Shown piece by piece: positions 17,899 to 29,831 of a DNA stretch of 64,000 bases. Position 1 is the stretch's first letter. Every line of letters begins with the position of its first letter. A program made the translations under genes and the position numbers. The notes under the pieces are model-generated. The model had not been told where the DNA came from. It made no database searches and saw nothing but the letters and a program-made list of their open reading frames with translations. Location: NCBI RefSeq assembly GCF_001412595.2, contig NZ_CP012640.2, positions 4,526,001 to 4,590,000 on the forward strand, given 5' to 3'. This DNA is from Massilia sp. WG5 (GTDB lineage: Bacteria; Pseudomonadota; Gammaproteobacteria; Burkholderiales; Burkholderiaceae_D).

Positions 17899-18321
17899 AT
17901 GAGCAAGCAAGTCATCTTCAACCTGCCGGTCAAAAACCTGGAAAGATCCAGGGCCTTCTTCGCGAGCCTCGGCTTCGGCTTCGATCCGAACATGTCCAAC
18001 CCGAACGCGGCGATGGTCGTGATCGAGGAAGACAGGATCAGCGCCATGCTGATGACCGAAGACTTCTTCGGGAGCCTGATCGACAAGCCCGTGGCGAAGG
18101 CGAAGGAGGCGAACGAGGTGATCATCTGCCTGATGTGCGAGACGCGGGACGAAGTGGCCAGCCTGGTGGAAAAGGCCGTCGCCGCCGGCGGCCGCAGCCC
18201 GCATCCGCTGGAGGATCATGGCTTCATGGTCACCCAGGGTTTCGAAGACCTGGACGGCCACCTCTGGAACCTGGTCTGGATGAACCCGGCCAGCCAGGCC
18301 TCTCAGGCTTCGTCCCAGTAA
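17899..18321 (+). CDS. VOC (glyoxalase/bleomycin-resistance fold) protein 2
   Basis: A 140-residue paralog of the preceding gene: NLPVKNLERSRAFFASLGFGF and EDLDGHLWNLVWMNPASQ parallel its ends, but the final metal-site Glu of paralog 1 (WELVW) is Asn here (WNLVW). An AGGAGAACATC leader precedes ATG 17899. The two probably form one operon. Its 3' end overlaps the convergent GNAT gene by 19 bases. Confidence 0.88.
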   Translation: MSKQVIFNLPVKNLERSRAFFASLGFGFDPNMSNPNAAMVVIEEDRISAMLMTEDFFGSLIDKPVAKAKEANEVIICLMCETRDEVASLVEKAVAAGGRSPHPLEDHGFMVTQGFEDLDGHLWNLVWMNPASQASQASSQ

Positions 18322-18857
18322 CGCCTGAGCAGCCCGTAGTTGACCGTGTCCGCGAACTCGCCGAACACGATCCAGCGCTCGGGCATGTAGCCTTCCTTCC
18401 TGAAGCCGAGCTTTTCGAGCACGCGCGCCGAGCCGATATTGCGCGGGTCGATGTCGGCTTCGATGCGGTTCAGGTCCAGGGCGTCGAAGCCGTAGCGGAT
18501 GATGGCGCGCAGCGCCTCGGTCGCGTAGCCCTGGCCCCAGTGCTTGCTGGCGAGGGCGTAGCCGATCTCGCAGCGGCGGTTCTGCTCGAAGAAACGGTGC
18601 AGGGAGACGTTGCCGATCATCTCGCCGCTGTCGCGCAGGACGATCGCCAGGCGCATGCCGCTGCCGTCCGCGTAGGCGGCGATGGTGGAGGCGATCGCCT
18701 GGTGCGCCTGGCCGATGTCGGTCCAGGGCTCGCTGCTCCAGTAGCGCGCCACCACCGGGTCGGAGAACACGGCGTAATGGCCGGCGGCGTCGTCTTCGTT
18801 CATCCAGCGCAGTTCCAGGCGCTCGGTCGTCAGGGTGACGGGTTTCAGGTCGGGCAT
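18303..18857 (-). CDS. GNAT family N-acetyltransferase (RimJ/RimL-like)
   Basis: A 184-residue protein of the ribosomal-protein-alanine acetyltransferase-like GNAT group: LTTERLELRWMNEDDA at the N-terminus, EMIGNVSLHRFFEQNRRCEIGYAL and the acetyl-CoA site KHWGQGYATEALRAIIRYGF, then NIGSARVLEKLGFRKEGYM. Start set at ATG 18857 (MPDLKPVTL) because the upstream in-frame extension is Arg/Trp-rich shadow sequence of the regulator gene. Acceptor unknown. Confidence 0.9.
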   Translation of the reverse strand: MPDLKPVTLTTERLELRWMNEDDAAGHYAVFSDPVVARYWSSEPWTDIGQAHQAIASTIAAYADGSGMRLAIVLRDSGEMIGNVSLHRFFEQNRRCEIGYALASKHWGQGYATEALRAIIRYGFDALDLNRIEADIDPRNIGSARVLEKLGFRKEGYMPERWIVFGEFADTVNYGLLRRYWDEA

Positions 18858-18867
18858 ACAATTCCTG

Positions 18868-19512
18868 TCATTGAAGGCCGAGCGCGGCCAGCACCATGCC
18901 GGTGATGAGCTGCGTGGCGTCGTCGAAATCCTGCTCGGTGAGTTCGGCGCGGTCCAGCACCAGCGCCATCTGGGCCGAGAAATCGGCATAGGACTGGGTC
19001 ATGGCCCATACCGCGAACAGCAGGTGCGTGGCGTTGACCGGCGCGATCCTGCCGTCGGCGATCCAGCGTTCGAACACGGCGATGTCCTGGCGCAGCAGCG
19101 GCACCACGCGCTGGCGGATCTGTTCGCCGTACAGCTTGGCGCCGCCGATCACTTCCATCGCATACACGCGCGAAGCCAGCGGCTGCTCGCGCGAGAAGCG
19201 CAGCTTGGCGCGGACGTAGGCGCGCAGCACGTCGGCCGGGGCCTGCCCGGCGTCGGCCAGGCTGGCCATGCGCGCCAGCCAGTCGTCCAGCACGTCGTCC
19301 AGCACGCGTTCGTACAGCGCATGCTTGGTCGGGAAGTAGTACATCAGGTTCTGCTTGGACAGCCCGGCGCGCTCGGCCACCTCGGCGATCGGCGTACCCT
19401 CGAAGCCGCGCTCGGCGAACAGGCGCACCGCTTCGCGCAGGATCGCGCCCTCGACCTCCTCGCGATGCTGGACGCGCTTGCCGGGCAGGGTGTCGGGAGT
19501 CGGCGTGGTCAT
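18868..19512 (-). CDS. TetR family regulator, RutR-like
   Basis: A 214-residue TetR regulator with the HTH at about 20-65 (AILREAVRLFAERGFEGTPI, VAERAGLSKQNLMYYFPTK) and a long ligand domain resembling RutR, the uracil/thymine-responsive regulator. Its ATG at 19512 overlaps the stop of the MocR-like gene (ATGA) and has AAGGA at good spacing; an ATG six bases earlier is possible. It sits at the edge of the pyrimidine catabolic locus, so pyrimidine-responsive control is likely though not proven. Confidence 0.8.
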   Translation of the reverse strand: MTTPTPDTLPGKRVQHREEVEGAILREAVRLFAERGFEGTPIAEVAERAGLSKQNLMYYFPTKHALYERVLDDVLDDWLARMASLADAGQAPADVLRAYVRAKLRFSREQPLASRVYAMEVIGGAKLYGEQIRQRVVPLLRQDIAVFERWIADGRIAPVNATHLLFAVWAMTQSYADFSAQMALVLDRAELTEQDFDDATQLITGMVLAALGLQ

Positions 19513-20996
19513 GGCCATCCTTGTCGAGATTGGGCGCGCAGGAAGTCGAGCAGCGCCGCTTCGCCCGCATAGGCGACGTTGAAGCGGAACCAGGGCGACG
19601 CCGGCGCGTGCAGGCTGAAGAACTCGCCGGGCGCGAGCAGGATGCCGGCGCGCAGGGCGCGTTCGGCGATGGTCTTGCCGTTGCGGTCCGGGGTGCTGGG
19701 CCGGGTCCAGCCGGCGCTGACGAACATGCCGCCGCGCGGGCGCGCCAGCAGTTGCAGCCCGGCTTCCTGCAGGCGTTCCTGGGCGCGCGCGCTGGCCTCG
19801 AGCAGCTGCTGGGCCAGGCGTTCGACCTGGCGCCGGTAGGCGCGGTTGCTGACCGCATCGAACACGGCGCGCTCGTTGACCTCGGAGGTGGTCAGCCCGG
19901 TCAGCATCTTGACCCGCACCAGTTCCGGGACCAGCGAGCCGGAGGCGCAAATGGATCCGACCCGCAGCACCGGCGACAGGGTCTTCGAAAAACTGCCGAT
20001 GCGGATGACGCGGCGCAGGCCGTCCATCGCCGCCAGCGAGGCTTCGCCGGGCGCCGCCAGCTCGCGGTAGATGTCGTCCTCGACCAGCCAGAAATCGAAC
20101 TGTTCGGCCAGCGCCAGCAGGCGGTGCGCCTGGACCTGCGACAGCGAGGTGCCGAGGGGATTCTGCAGCACCGTGTTGACGAACATGAGCTTGGGGTGCC
20201 GGGCCGCCGCTTCCCGCGCCAGCACGTCCATGTCCAGGCCGGCCGCGGTGCGCGGGATGCCGACGGCGACGCAGCCGTGGTGGCGCACCAGGGCCAGCAG
20301 GTTGCTGTAGCCGGGATCCTCGACGAACACGACGTCGCCGGGACGCGTCAGCGTGCGCAGGACCAGGTCGAAGGCATGGGTCGCGCCGTGGGTCAGCAGC
20401 AGCTGTTCCGGCTCGACCGCGCACAGTTCGGCCGACAGGCTCTGGGCCAGGTGCTGCCGCAGCGAGGGAAAGCCGAGCGGATGTCCATAGCCGCGCAGGC
20501 GTCCGGCCGGGATCTTCATCGCATGGCGCACCGCGTCGAGGATGGTCGACTCGCCATACCACTCGGGCGGCAGCCAGCCGGCGCCGACCGGCAGCGCATC
20601 GGACTGGCCGGAATACAGGTCGGGGGTGAGGGCGTCGACCGCGGCGGACAGGACGGCCGGGCCGGCGGCGGGACCGGCGGCGTGCTCGCCGGGGGATGCG
20701 GTATCCGGGCCGCGCGCGACGAAGAAGCCCGAGCCGCGGCGCGAGGACAGCACGCCCAGGTGCAGCAGGCGGTCGTAGGACTCGACCACCGTGAAGGTGC
20801 TGACGCCGTTGACCTTTGCGAATTGTCGAACCGAGGGCATCTTGCTGCCGACGCGCAGTTCGCGCCGATTTACCATCCCGGAGATCGCGGCGACGATCTG
20901 GTCGACCAGGCTGCCGCGGCGCTGGCGGTCGATCGCCAGCACCGGCCAGGCAGGGTCGGGTTCCATTCCGTGCAGGTGTTCTCCAGCCACAGCCAT
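19509..20996 (-). CDS. MocR/GntR-type regulator with aminotransferase domain
   Basis: A 495-residue fusion of an N-terminal GntR winged helix (about 25-95: SLVDQIVAAISGMV, KMPSVRQFAKVNGVSTFTVV) to a fold-type I aminotransferase domain with the PLP lysine in IRIGSFSKTLSPVLRVGS. Start set at ATG 20996 because AAGGAG lies eight bases before it; a TTG 30 bases earlier lacks such a site. MocR proteins usually control a divergent operon; here that is the beta-alanine aminotransferase and mmsA unit, whose amino-acid intermediates could react with PLP as the signal. Confidence 0.9.
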   Translation of the reverse strand: MAVAGEHLHGMEPDPAWPVLAIDRQRRGSLVDQIVAAISGMVNRRELRVGSKMPSVRQFAKVNGVSTFTVVESYDRLLHLGVLSSRRGSGFFVARGPDTASPGEHAAGPAAGPAVLSAAVDALTPDLYSGQSDALPVGAGWLPPEWYGESTILDAVRHAMKIPAGRLRGYGHPLGFPSLRQHLAQSLSAELCAVEPEQLLLTHGATHAFDLVLRTLTRPGDVVFVEDPGYSNLLALVRHHGCVAVGIPRTAAGLDMDVLAREAAARHPKLMFVNTVLQNPLGTSLSQVQAHRLLALAEQFDFWLVEDDIYRELAAPGEASLAAMDGLRRVIRIGSFSKTLSPVLRVGSICASGSLVPELVRVKMLTGLTTSEVNERAVFDAVSNRAYRRQVERLAQQLLEASARAQERLQEAGLQLLARPRGGMFVSAGWTRPSTPDRNGKTIAERALRAGILLAPGEFFSLHAPASPWFRFNVAYAGEAALLDFLRAQSRQGWP

Positions 20997-21043
20997 TGCC
21001 GACTCCTTCCGGTGCGACGCTGGCAACTGTACAGGTTATGCTA

Positions 21044-21130
21044 CCAATACGGTTGGACCATTTCGCTGGTTGTGTATATGTGCCGCCCTTGTCTTGCTGT
21101 CTATTATTGCACGATGATTTTGCCAATTGG
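21044..21130. promoter_or_regulatory. Divergent promoter region with CCAA/TTGG motifs
   Basis: Between the MocR-like and aminotransferase genes are CCAATACGGTTGG (21044-21056), CCATTTCGCTGG (21059-21070) and the palindrome CCAATTGG (21123-21130), a spaced family of similar dyads in an AT-rich patch. They are the obvious candidate operators for the MocR-like or TetR protein. Specific assignment is inference. Confidence 0.4.
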
Positions 21131-21163
21131 TAAATCTTTTGGCCCACATAAGAGGGGAGAGAC

Positions 21164-22480
21164 ATGAACGAGTCCAAGCCGCAATCGATGTCGTCGTTCT
21201 GGATGCCATTCACGAACAACCGCGACTTCAAGGCCCATCCCCGCCTGCTGGTATCGGCGGAAGGCATGTACTACAAGGACGTCGACGGCAACGCCATCCT
21301 CGACGGCACCGCCGGCCTGTGGTGCGTGCCCTGCGGGCATGCGCAGCCGCGGATCGTCGCCGCCGTCAGCGAGATGGTCGGCCAGCTCGACTTCGCGCCC
21401 ACCTTCCAGATGGGCCACCCGGCCGCCTTCGACCTGGCCGAGCAGTTGATGGAGTACACCGGCCACAAGTTCGGCCATGTGTTCTACACGAACTCGGGCT
21501 CGGAAGCGGTGGACACCGCCCTCAAGATCGCACTCGCCTACCACAAGGCGCGCGGCGAGGGCGGGCGCACCCGCCTGATCGGCCGCGAGCGCGGCTACCA
21601 CGGGGTCGGCTTCGGCGGCCTGTCGGTCGGCGGCATCGGCCCGAATCGCAAGAACTTCGGCCCGCTGCTGCCCGGCGTGGACCACCTGCCGCACACGCAC
21701 AACCTGCTGAAGAACGCCTTCTCGCGCGGCGAGCCGGAGTTCGGCGCCGAGCTGGCCGACGAGCTGGAGCGCATCGTCGCCCTGCACGACCCGTCGACGA
21801 TTGCCGCCGTGATCATCGAACCGGTGTCGGGTTCCACCGGCGTGCTGGTGCCGCCCAAGGGCTACCTGAAGCGCCTGCGCGAGATCTGCAGCAAGTACGG
21901 CATCCTGCTGATCTTCGACGAGGTCATCACCGGCTTCGGCAGGCTCACGACGCCGTTCGCGGCCGACTATTTCGACGTCGAGCCGGACATGCTCACCACG
22001 GCCAAGGGCATCACCAACGGCACGGTGCCGATGGGCGCGGTGTTCTCGAAAAAATTCATCCACGACGCCTTCATGGACGCGCCGCCGGGCATCGAACTGG
22101 CGCACGGCTACACCTATTCGGGCCACCCGCTGGCCTGCGCGGCCGGCATCGCCACGCTGCAGGTGTTCAAGGAGCAGGGCGTGCTCGACAACGCGAGGGC
22201 CATCCAGCCCTACTGGGAAGACGCGGTGCATGCGCTGCGCGGGCTGCCGCACGTGATCGACATCCGCACCATCGGCCTGGTGGCCGGCATCGAGCTGGAG
22301 CCGATCCCCGGCAAGCCGGGCGCGCGCGCCTTCGCCGCCTTCAAGAAGGCGTTCGCGGACGGCATCCTGATCCGGGTGACGGGCGATATCATAGCCCTGT
22401 CGCCGCCGCTGATTCTGGAGAAGAAGCACGTCGACGAACTGTTCGGCAAGCTGACCGACGTACTCAAAAACCTGGACTGA
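21164..22480 (+). CDS. Omega-amino acid--pyruvate aminotransferase (beta-alanine type)
   Basis: A 438-residue class III PLP aminotransferase. By family and context it converts beta-alanine (from uracil) or 3-aminoisobutyrate (from thymine) plus pyruvate to the semialdehyde and alanine. Seen: FWMPFTNNRDFKAHPRLL at the start, GLWCVPCGH, FYTNSGSEAVDTALKIAL, LLIFDEVITGFGRLT and PLP lysine K281 in TTAKGITNGTVPMGAV. First gene of the forward operon, after GAGGGGAGAGAC. Its product is the substrate of mmsA, nine bases downstream. Confidence 0.93.
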   Translation: MNESKPQSMSSFWMPFTNNRDFKAHPRLLVSAEGMYYKDVDGNAILDGTAGLWCVPCGHAQPRIVAAVSEMVGQLDFAPTFQMGHPAAFDLAEQLMEYTGHKFGHVFYTNSGSEAVDTALKIALAYHKARGEGGRTRLIGRERGYHGVGFGGLSVGGIGPNRKNFGPLLPGVDHLPHTHNLLKNAFSRGEPEFGAELADELERIVALHDPSTIAAVIIEPVSGSTGVLVPPKGYLKRLREICSKYGILLIFDEVITGFGRLTTPFAADYFDVEPDMLTTAKGITNGTVPMGAVFSKKFIHDAFMDAPPGIELAHGYTYSGHPLACAAGIATLQVFKEQGVLDNARAIQPYWEDAVHALRGLPHVIDIRTIGLVAGIELEPIPGKPGARAFAAFKKAFADGILIRVTGDIIALSPPLILEKKHVDELFGKLTDVLKNLD

Positions 22481-22489
22481 ACCACTATC

Positions 22490-23986
22490 ATGAACGAGAC
22501 GATCCATCATTACATCGGCGGCCGCGAGGTCGAAGGCGCATCCGGACGCTACGCCGATGTCTACAACCCGGCCCTGGGCCAGGCCTGCGCGCGGGTGGCG
22601 CTGGCCGGCAACGACGAGGTGGGCGCGGCCGTGGCCGCCGCCCAGGCAGCCTTCCCGGCCTGGGCGGCGACTCCGCCGCTGGCGCGCGCCCGGGTGCTCT
22701 TCAAATACCTGCAGCTGTGCCAGCAGCATACCGACGACTTCGCCGCCCTGATCACGCGCGAGCACGGCAAGACCTTTGCCGACGCGCAGGGCGAAGTCGC
22801 GCGCGGCATCGAGGTGGTCGAGTTCGCGGTCGGCATCCCGCAACTGCTGAAGGGCGAATTCACCGACCAGATCGCGCGCGGCATCGACGCCTGGTCGATG
22901 CGCCAGCCGCTCGGGGTGGTGGCCGGCATCACCCCGTTCAACTTCCCGGTGATGGTGCCGATGTGGATGTTCCCGGTCGCCATCGCCTGTGGGAATACCT
23001 TCGTGCTGAAGCCGTCCGAGCGCGACCCCTCGCCCTCGCTGCTGCACGCGCGCCTGCTGAAGGAAGCCGGGCTGCCGGATGGCGTGTTCAACGTGGTGCA
23101 CGGCGACAAGGGCGCGGTCGACGCCATCCTCGACCATCCGGACGTGCAGGCCGTCAGCTTCGTCGGCTCGACCCCGATCGCCGAGTACATCTATGCGCGC
23201 GGCAGCGCCGCCGGCAAGCGCGTGCAGGCGCTGGGCGGGGCCAAGAACCACATGGTGGTGATGCCGGATGCCGACATGGACATGGCGGTCGACGCCCTGA
23301 TCGGCGCCGCCTACGGCTCGGCGGGCGAGCGCTGCATGGCGATCTCGGTGGCGGTGGCGATCGGCGACGCGGGCGACAGACTGGTGGCGCGCCTGGCCGA
23401 GCGCACGAAGGCGCTGAAGGTCGGCGACGGCATGGCGCAGGGCGCCGAGATGGGCCCGGTGGTGACGCAGGCGGCCAAGCAGCGCATCGAGAAGCTGATC
23501 GGCGAAGGCGTGGAGCAGGGCGCGACCCTGGTGGTGGACGGGCGCAACTTCAAGGTGCCGGGCTTCGAGGCGGGTTTCTTCGTGGGCGGCACCCTGTTCG
23601 ACCACGTGCAGCCGGACATGAGCATCTACCGCGAAGAGATCTTCGGCCCGGTGCTGTGCGTGGTGCGCCTGCCGGACGTGGGCAGCGCGCTGGAGCTGAT
23701 CAACCGTAACGAGTACGGCAACGGCGTCGCCGTGTTCACCCGCGACGGCGGCGTGGCGCGCGAATTCGTGCGCCAGGTGCAGGTGGGGATGGTGGGCGTG
23801 AACGTGCCGCTGCCGGTGCCGATGGCCTTCAACAGCTTCGGCGGCTGGAAGAAGAGCCTGTTCGGCGACCATCACGCCTACGGGCCGGAAGGCGTGCGTT
23901 TCTATACGCGGCACAAGGCGGTGATGCAGCGCTGGCCGAATACGGCGAGCAGCGGCGTGGAGTTCGCGTTTCCGCAGATGAAATAA
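22490..23986 (+). CDS. mmsA: CoA-acylating (methyl)malonate-semialdehyde dehydrogenase
   Basis: A 498-residue ALDH-superfamily enzyme oxidising malonate semialdehyde or methylmalonate semialdehyde with CoA to acetyl-CoA or propionyl-CoA. Characteristic features are the catalytic C282 in [15 protein letters not shown] and [13 protein letters not shown], where ordinary ALDHs have ELGGK. The N-terminal YIGGREVEG and C-terminal [20 protein letters not shown] are family-typical. It completes conversion of the C3/C4 pyrimidine fragments to central metabolites. Confidence 0.95.
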   Translation: MNETIHHYIGGREVEGASGRYADVYNPALGQACARVALAGNDEVGAAVAAAQAAFPAWAATPPLARARVLFKYLQLCQQHTDDFAALITREHGKTFADAQGEVARGIEVVEFAVGIPQLLKGEFTDQIARGIDAWSMRQPLGVVAGITPFNFPVMVPMWMFPVAIACGNTFVLKPSERDPSPSLLHARLLKEAGLPDGVFNVVHGDKGAVDAILDHPDVQAVSFVGSTPIAEYIYARGSAAGKRVQALGGAKNHMVVMPDADMDMAVDALIGAAYGSAGERCMAISVAVAIGDAGDRLVARLAERTKALKVGDGMAQGAEMGPVVTQAAKQRIEKLIGEGVEQGATLVVDGRNFKVPGFEAGFFVGGTLFDHVQPDMSIYREEIFGPVLCVVRLPDVGSALELINRNEYGNGVAVFTRDGGVAREFVRQVQVGMVGVNVPLPVPMAFNSFGGWKKSLFGDHHAYGPEGVRFYTRHKAVMQRWPNTASSGVEFAFPQMK

Positions 23987-24001
23987 GCACCAGCCTCAAA
24001 A

Positions 24002-24090
24002 CCGTCGTCCCCGCGGAGGCGGGGATCCGAGTTGCATGCATCTCGACAGCTTGTCGAACTTGGCCCCCCGCCTTCGCGGGGGCGACGGTG
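24002..24090. repeat. REP-like palindromic repeat, inverted pair
   Basis: CCGTCGTCCCCGCGGAGGCG at 24002-24021 and an inverted relative ending GCCTTCGCGGGGGCGACGGT near 24070-24089, the same doublet layout as at 432-518. It occupies most of the 150-base gap between mmsA and preT and may form a stable mRNA stem separating expression of the two parts of the locus. Confidence 0.8.
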
Positions 24091-24136
24091 ACTCAGCATT
24101 TCCAGCAGTACGACGTACTCAACAAAAAGGGATGCC

Positions 24137-25525
24137 ATGATCGAGTCACTCCAGCACCTGCCAACGGCAGCGGGTACGCACGACGCATTGTCCGAGCGCT
24201 TCACCGACCTCGCGCCGCCGCTCACGAACCGCCAGGCCGCCATCGAAAGCGCGCGCTGCCTCTACTGTTACGACGCACCCTGCACGCGCGCCTGCCCGAC
24301 CGGCATCGACGTCGCCAGCTTCATCCGCAACATCCACGACCATAACCTCGAAGGCGCGGCCACCACCATCCTGCAGCAGAACATCTTCGGCGGCAGCTGC
24401 GCGCGCGTGTGCCCGACCGAAATCCTGTGCGAGGACGCCTGCGTGCGCAACAACGATGCCGAGGGCCAGCCGGTGAAGATCGGGCTGCTGCAGCGCCATG
24501 CGCTCGACAACGCGCAGTTCGACAGCCATCCCTTCAGGCGCGCACCGAGCACCGGCAAAACCGTCGCCGTGGTCGGCGCCGGCCCCGCCGGGCTGGCCTG
24601 CGCGCACCGGCTGGCGATGCTGGGCCATGACGTGGTCGTGTTCGAGGCGCGCGAAAAGGCCGGGGGCCTGAACGAGTATGGCATCGCCAAATACAAGCTG
24701 CCCGGCGACTTCGCCCAGCGCGAGCTCGCGTTCCTGCTGTCGGTCGGTGGCATCGAGATCCAGTACGGCCGCGCGCTCGGGGCCGACCTGCAGCTGTCCG
24801 AGCTGCACGCGCGCTACGACGCCGTGTTCCTCGGCCTGGGTTTATCGGAAAGCCGCCGGCTCGGCCTGACCGGGGAAGATGCGCCCGGCCTGATGGCTGC
24901 GGTCGACTACATCGCCACGCTGCGCCAGGCCCGGGACCTGGCCGCGCTGCCGGTGCCGCGCCGCGCGATCGTGATCGGCGCCGGCAATACCGCGATCGAC
25001 ATGGCGGTGCAGATCAAGCGCCTGGGCGCCGACGAGGTCACGCTGGTGTACCGGCGCGGCTTCGACGCCATGAGCGCGACCGGGCACGAGATCGAGATCG
25101 CCAAGGCCCATTTCGTGCGCATGCGCACCTGGGCCGCGCCGCTCGAGGTGCTGCTCGACGATGCCGGCCGTGTGCGCGGCATGCGCTTCGAAGAGACCCG
25201 GCTCGAAGACGGACGCCTGGTGACGACCGGCGGGATCGTCGAGATCGCCGCCGACGCCGTGTTCAAGGCGATCGGCCAGGGCATGGACCTGGCCGCCCTG
25301 GTCGATCCGGCGGCGCAGGGCCTGGAAAACGAGCTGGAGCTCGAACGCGACAAGATCCGCATCGACGCCTGCTTCCGTACCGCGCTGCCGGGCGTGTATG
25401 CGGGCGGCGACTGCGTGGCGCCGGGGCAGGACCTGACGGTACAGGCGGTCCAGCACGGCAAGCTGGCCGCGCTGGCCATCCATCACGACATCCAATCCAA
25501 AGCGGAGGCAGCATGGCCGACCTGA
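24137..25525 (+). CDS. preT: NADP(H)-dependent dihydropyrimidine dehydrogenase subunit PreT
   Basis: The 462-residue flavoprotein subunit that feeds electrons between NAD(P)H and PreA for reduction of uracil and thymine. An N-terminal Fe-S cluster region (about 35-95) has CLYCYDAPCTRACPTGID and SCARVCPTEILCEDACVR. An FAD-binding Rossmann motif follows (VAVVGAGPAGLACAHRLAML), then a second dinucleotide motif (AIVIGAGNTAIDMAVQIKRL) and GVYAGGDCVAPGQDLTVQAV. AAGGGA lies before ATG 24137. Its end overlaps preA by 13 bases, so the two subunits are translationally coupled. Confidence 0.94.
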   Translation: MIESLQHLPTAAGTHDALSERFTDLAPPLTNRQAAIESARCLYCYDAPCTRACPTGIDVASFIRNIHDHNLEGAATTILQQNIFGGSCARVCPTEILCEDACVRNNDAEGQPVKIGLLQRHALDNAQFDSHPFRRAPSTGKTVAVVGAGPAGLACAHRLAMLGHDVVVFEAREKAGGLNEYGIAKYKLPGDFAQRELAFLLSVGGIEIQYGRALGADLQLSELHARYDAVFLGLGLSESRRLGLTGEDAPGLMAAVDYIATLRQARDLAALPVPRRAIVIGAGNTAIDMAVQIKRLGADEVTLVYRRGFDAMSATGHEIEIAKAHFVRMRTWAAPLEVLLDDAGRVRGMRFEETRLEDGRLVTTGGIVEIAADAVFKAIGQGMDLAALVDPAAQGLENELELERDKIRIDACFRTALPGVYAGGDCVAPGQDLTVQAVQHGKLAALAIHHDIQSKAEAAWPT

Positions 25526-26808
25526 GCATCGATTTCTGCGGCATCAAGTCCCCGAACCCGTTCTGGCTGGCCTCGGCGCCGCCGACCGACAAGGCCTACA
25601 ACGTGGTGCGCGCCTTCGAGGCCGGCTGGGGCGGCGTGGTCTGGAAGACGCTGGGCGAGGATCCGCCGGCCGTCAACGTGTCTTCGCGCTACTCGGCCAT
25701 CTACGGCAAGAACAGGGAGGTGATCGGCTTCAACAACATCGAGCTGATCACCGACCGCAGCCTGGAAATCAACCTGCGCGAGATCACCGCCGTCAAGAAG
25801 GCCTGGCCGGACCGGGCGCTGGTCGTGTCGATGATGCTGCCCTGCGAGGAAGCGCCGTGGCGCGAGATGCTGCCGCTGGTCGAGGCCACCGGCGCCGATG
25901 GCATCGAGCTGAACTTCGGCTGCCCGCACGGCATGCCGGAGCGCGGCATGGGCGCCGCGGTGGGCCAGCAGCCGGACCTGATCGAGCGGGTCACGCGCTG
26001 GTGCAAGATGTACACGCGCCTGCCGGTGATCGTCAAGCTGACCCCCAACATCACCGACGTGCGCGCGCCCGCGCGGGCGGCGCTGGCGGGCGGGGCCGAC
26101 GCGGTCTCGCTGATCAACACCGTCAATTCCATCACCCACCTCGACCTCGACCGCATGGTGGCCTATCCCATCGTCGGCGGCGCCAGCACCCACGGCGGCT
26201 ACTGCGGCGCGGCGGTCAAGCCGATTGCGCTGAACATGGTGGCCGAGATCGCGCGCGACCCGGCCACCGCCCGCCTGCCGATTTCCGGCATCGGCGGCAT
26301 CGGCAGCTGGAGCGATGCCGCCGAGTTCATCGCCCTGGGCGCCGGCTCGGTCCAGGTCTGCACCGCCGCGATGCTGCACGGCTTCCGCATCGTCGAGGAG
26401 ATGAAGGACGGGCTGTCGCGCTGGATGGACCGCAAGGGCTACGAGAACATCGCCGCCTTCTCGCGCAAGGCGGTGGCCAACACGACGGACTGGAAATACC
26501 TGGACATGAATTACCAGGTCATCGCCAGCATCGACCAGGACCAGTGCATCCAGTGCGGCAAATGCTACGTGGCCTGCGAGGATACCTCGCACCAGGCGAT
26601 CGCGAAGCTGATCGGTGCGGATGCCAGGGGGGAAACGCGGCGCTACGAGGTCAAGCCGTCCGAGTGCGTGGGCTGCAACCTGTGCGAGATCACCTGTCCG
26701 GTCGAGGGCTGCATCACCATGGTGCCGCAGCCGAGCGAAAAACCGTATATGAACTGGACGAAGGACCCACGCAATCCGCGGGCAGAGGTACTATGCGGGG
26801 AAATCTAA
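25513..26808 (+). CDS. preA: Dihydropyrimidine dehydrogenase catalytic subunit PreA
   Basis: A 431-residue FMN enzyme reducing uracil and thymine to dihydropyrimidines. The N-terminal TIM barrel (about 1-320) has LNFGCPHGMPERGMGAAVGQ, KLTPNITDV, INTVNSITHLDLD and GIGGIGSWSDAAEFIALGA. The C-terminal ferredoxin domain has two 4Fe-4S motifs, CIQCGKCYVACED and CVGCNLCEITCPVEGC. It starts inside preT after GCGGAGGCAGC. Together with PreT it forms the first step of the reductive pathway. Confidence 0.95.
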   Translation: MADLSIDFCGIKSPNPFWLASAPPTDKAYNVVRAFEAGWGGVVWKTLGEDPPAVNVSSRYSAIYGKNREVIGFNNIELITDRSLEINLREITAVKKAWPDRALVVSMMLPCEEAPWREMLPLVEATGADGIELNFGCPHGMPERGMGAAVGQQPDLIERVTRWCKMYTRLPVIVKLTPNITDVRAPARAALAGGADAVSLINTVNSITHLDLDRMVAYPIVGGASTHGGYCGAAVKPIALNMVAEIARDPATARLPISGIGGIGSWSDAAEFIALGAGSVQVCTAAMLHGFRIVEEMKDGLSRWMDRKGYENIAAFSRKAVANTTDWKYLDMNYQVIASIDQDQCIQCGKCYVACEDTSHQAIAKLIGADARGETRRYEVKPSECVGCNLCEITCPVEGCITMVPQPSEKPYMNWTKDPRNPRAEVLCGEI

Positions 26809-26833
26809 ACCGCAACCGACGGAGAAACACCCG

Positions 26834-29738
<2,905 letters not shown>

Positions 29739-29765
29739 ACGCGAATAGCGCCGCCATCGCTCGAA

Positions 29766-29797
29766 CCGTCGCCCCCGCGCAGGCGGGACCCCAGGTT
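29766..29797. repeat. REP-like repeat, single diverged unit
   Basis: CCGTCGCCCCCGCGCAGGCG at 29766-29785, continuing GGACCCCAGGTT; a diverged single unit of the 432-462 type. It lies in the 93-base gap between the dihydropyrimidinase and the carbamoyl-amino-acid hydrolase genes. Confidence 0.75.
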
Positions 29798-29831
29798 CTG
29801 CCGGCATTGTGATAACCATGAGGACCCATCC

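Noticed and set aside
21104..23914. A 936-codon antisense frame over the aminotransferase and mmsA genes.
   Set aside because: Low-complexity shadow of two highly conserved enzymes.
24002..24090. Palindromic repeats considered as CRISPR repeats or rho-independent terminators.
   Set aside because: No spacer periodicity and no T-run; the doublet layout fits REP elements better.
25513..26808. PreA has Val where mammalian dihydropyrimidine dehydrogenase has its active-site Cys (GMGxxxGQ loop).
   Set aside because: From memory the E. coli PreA sequence also lacks Cys there, so this is probably normal for the bacterial enzyme; needs an alignment.
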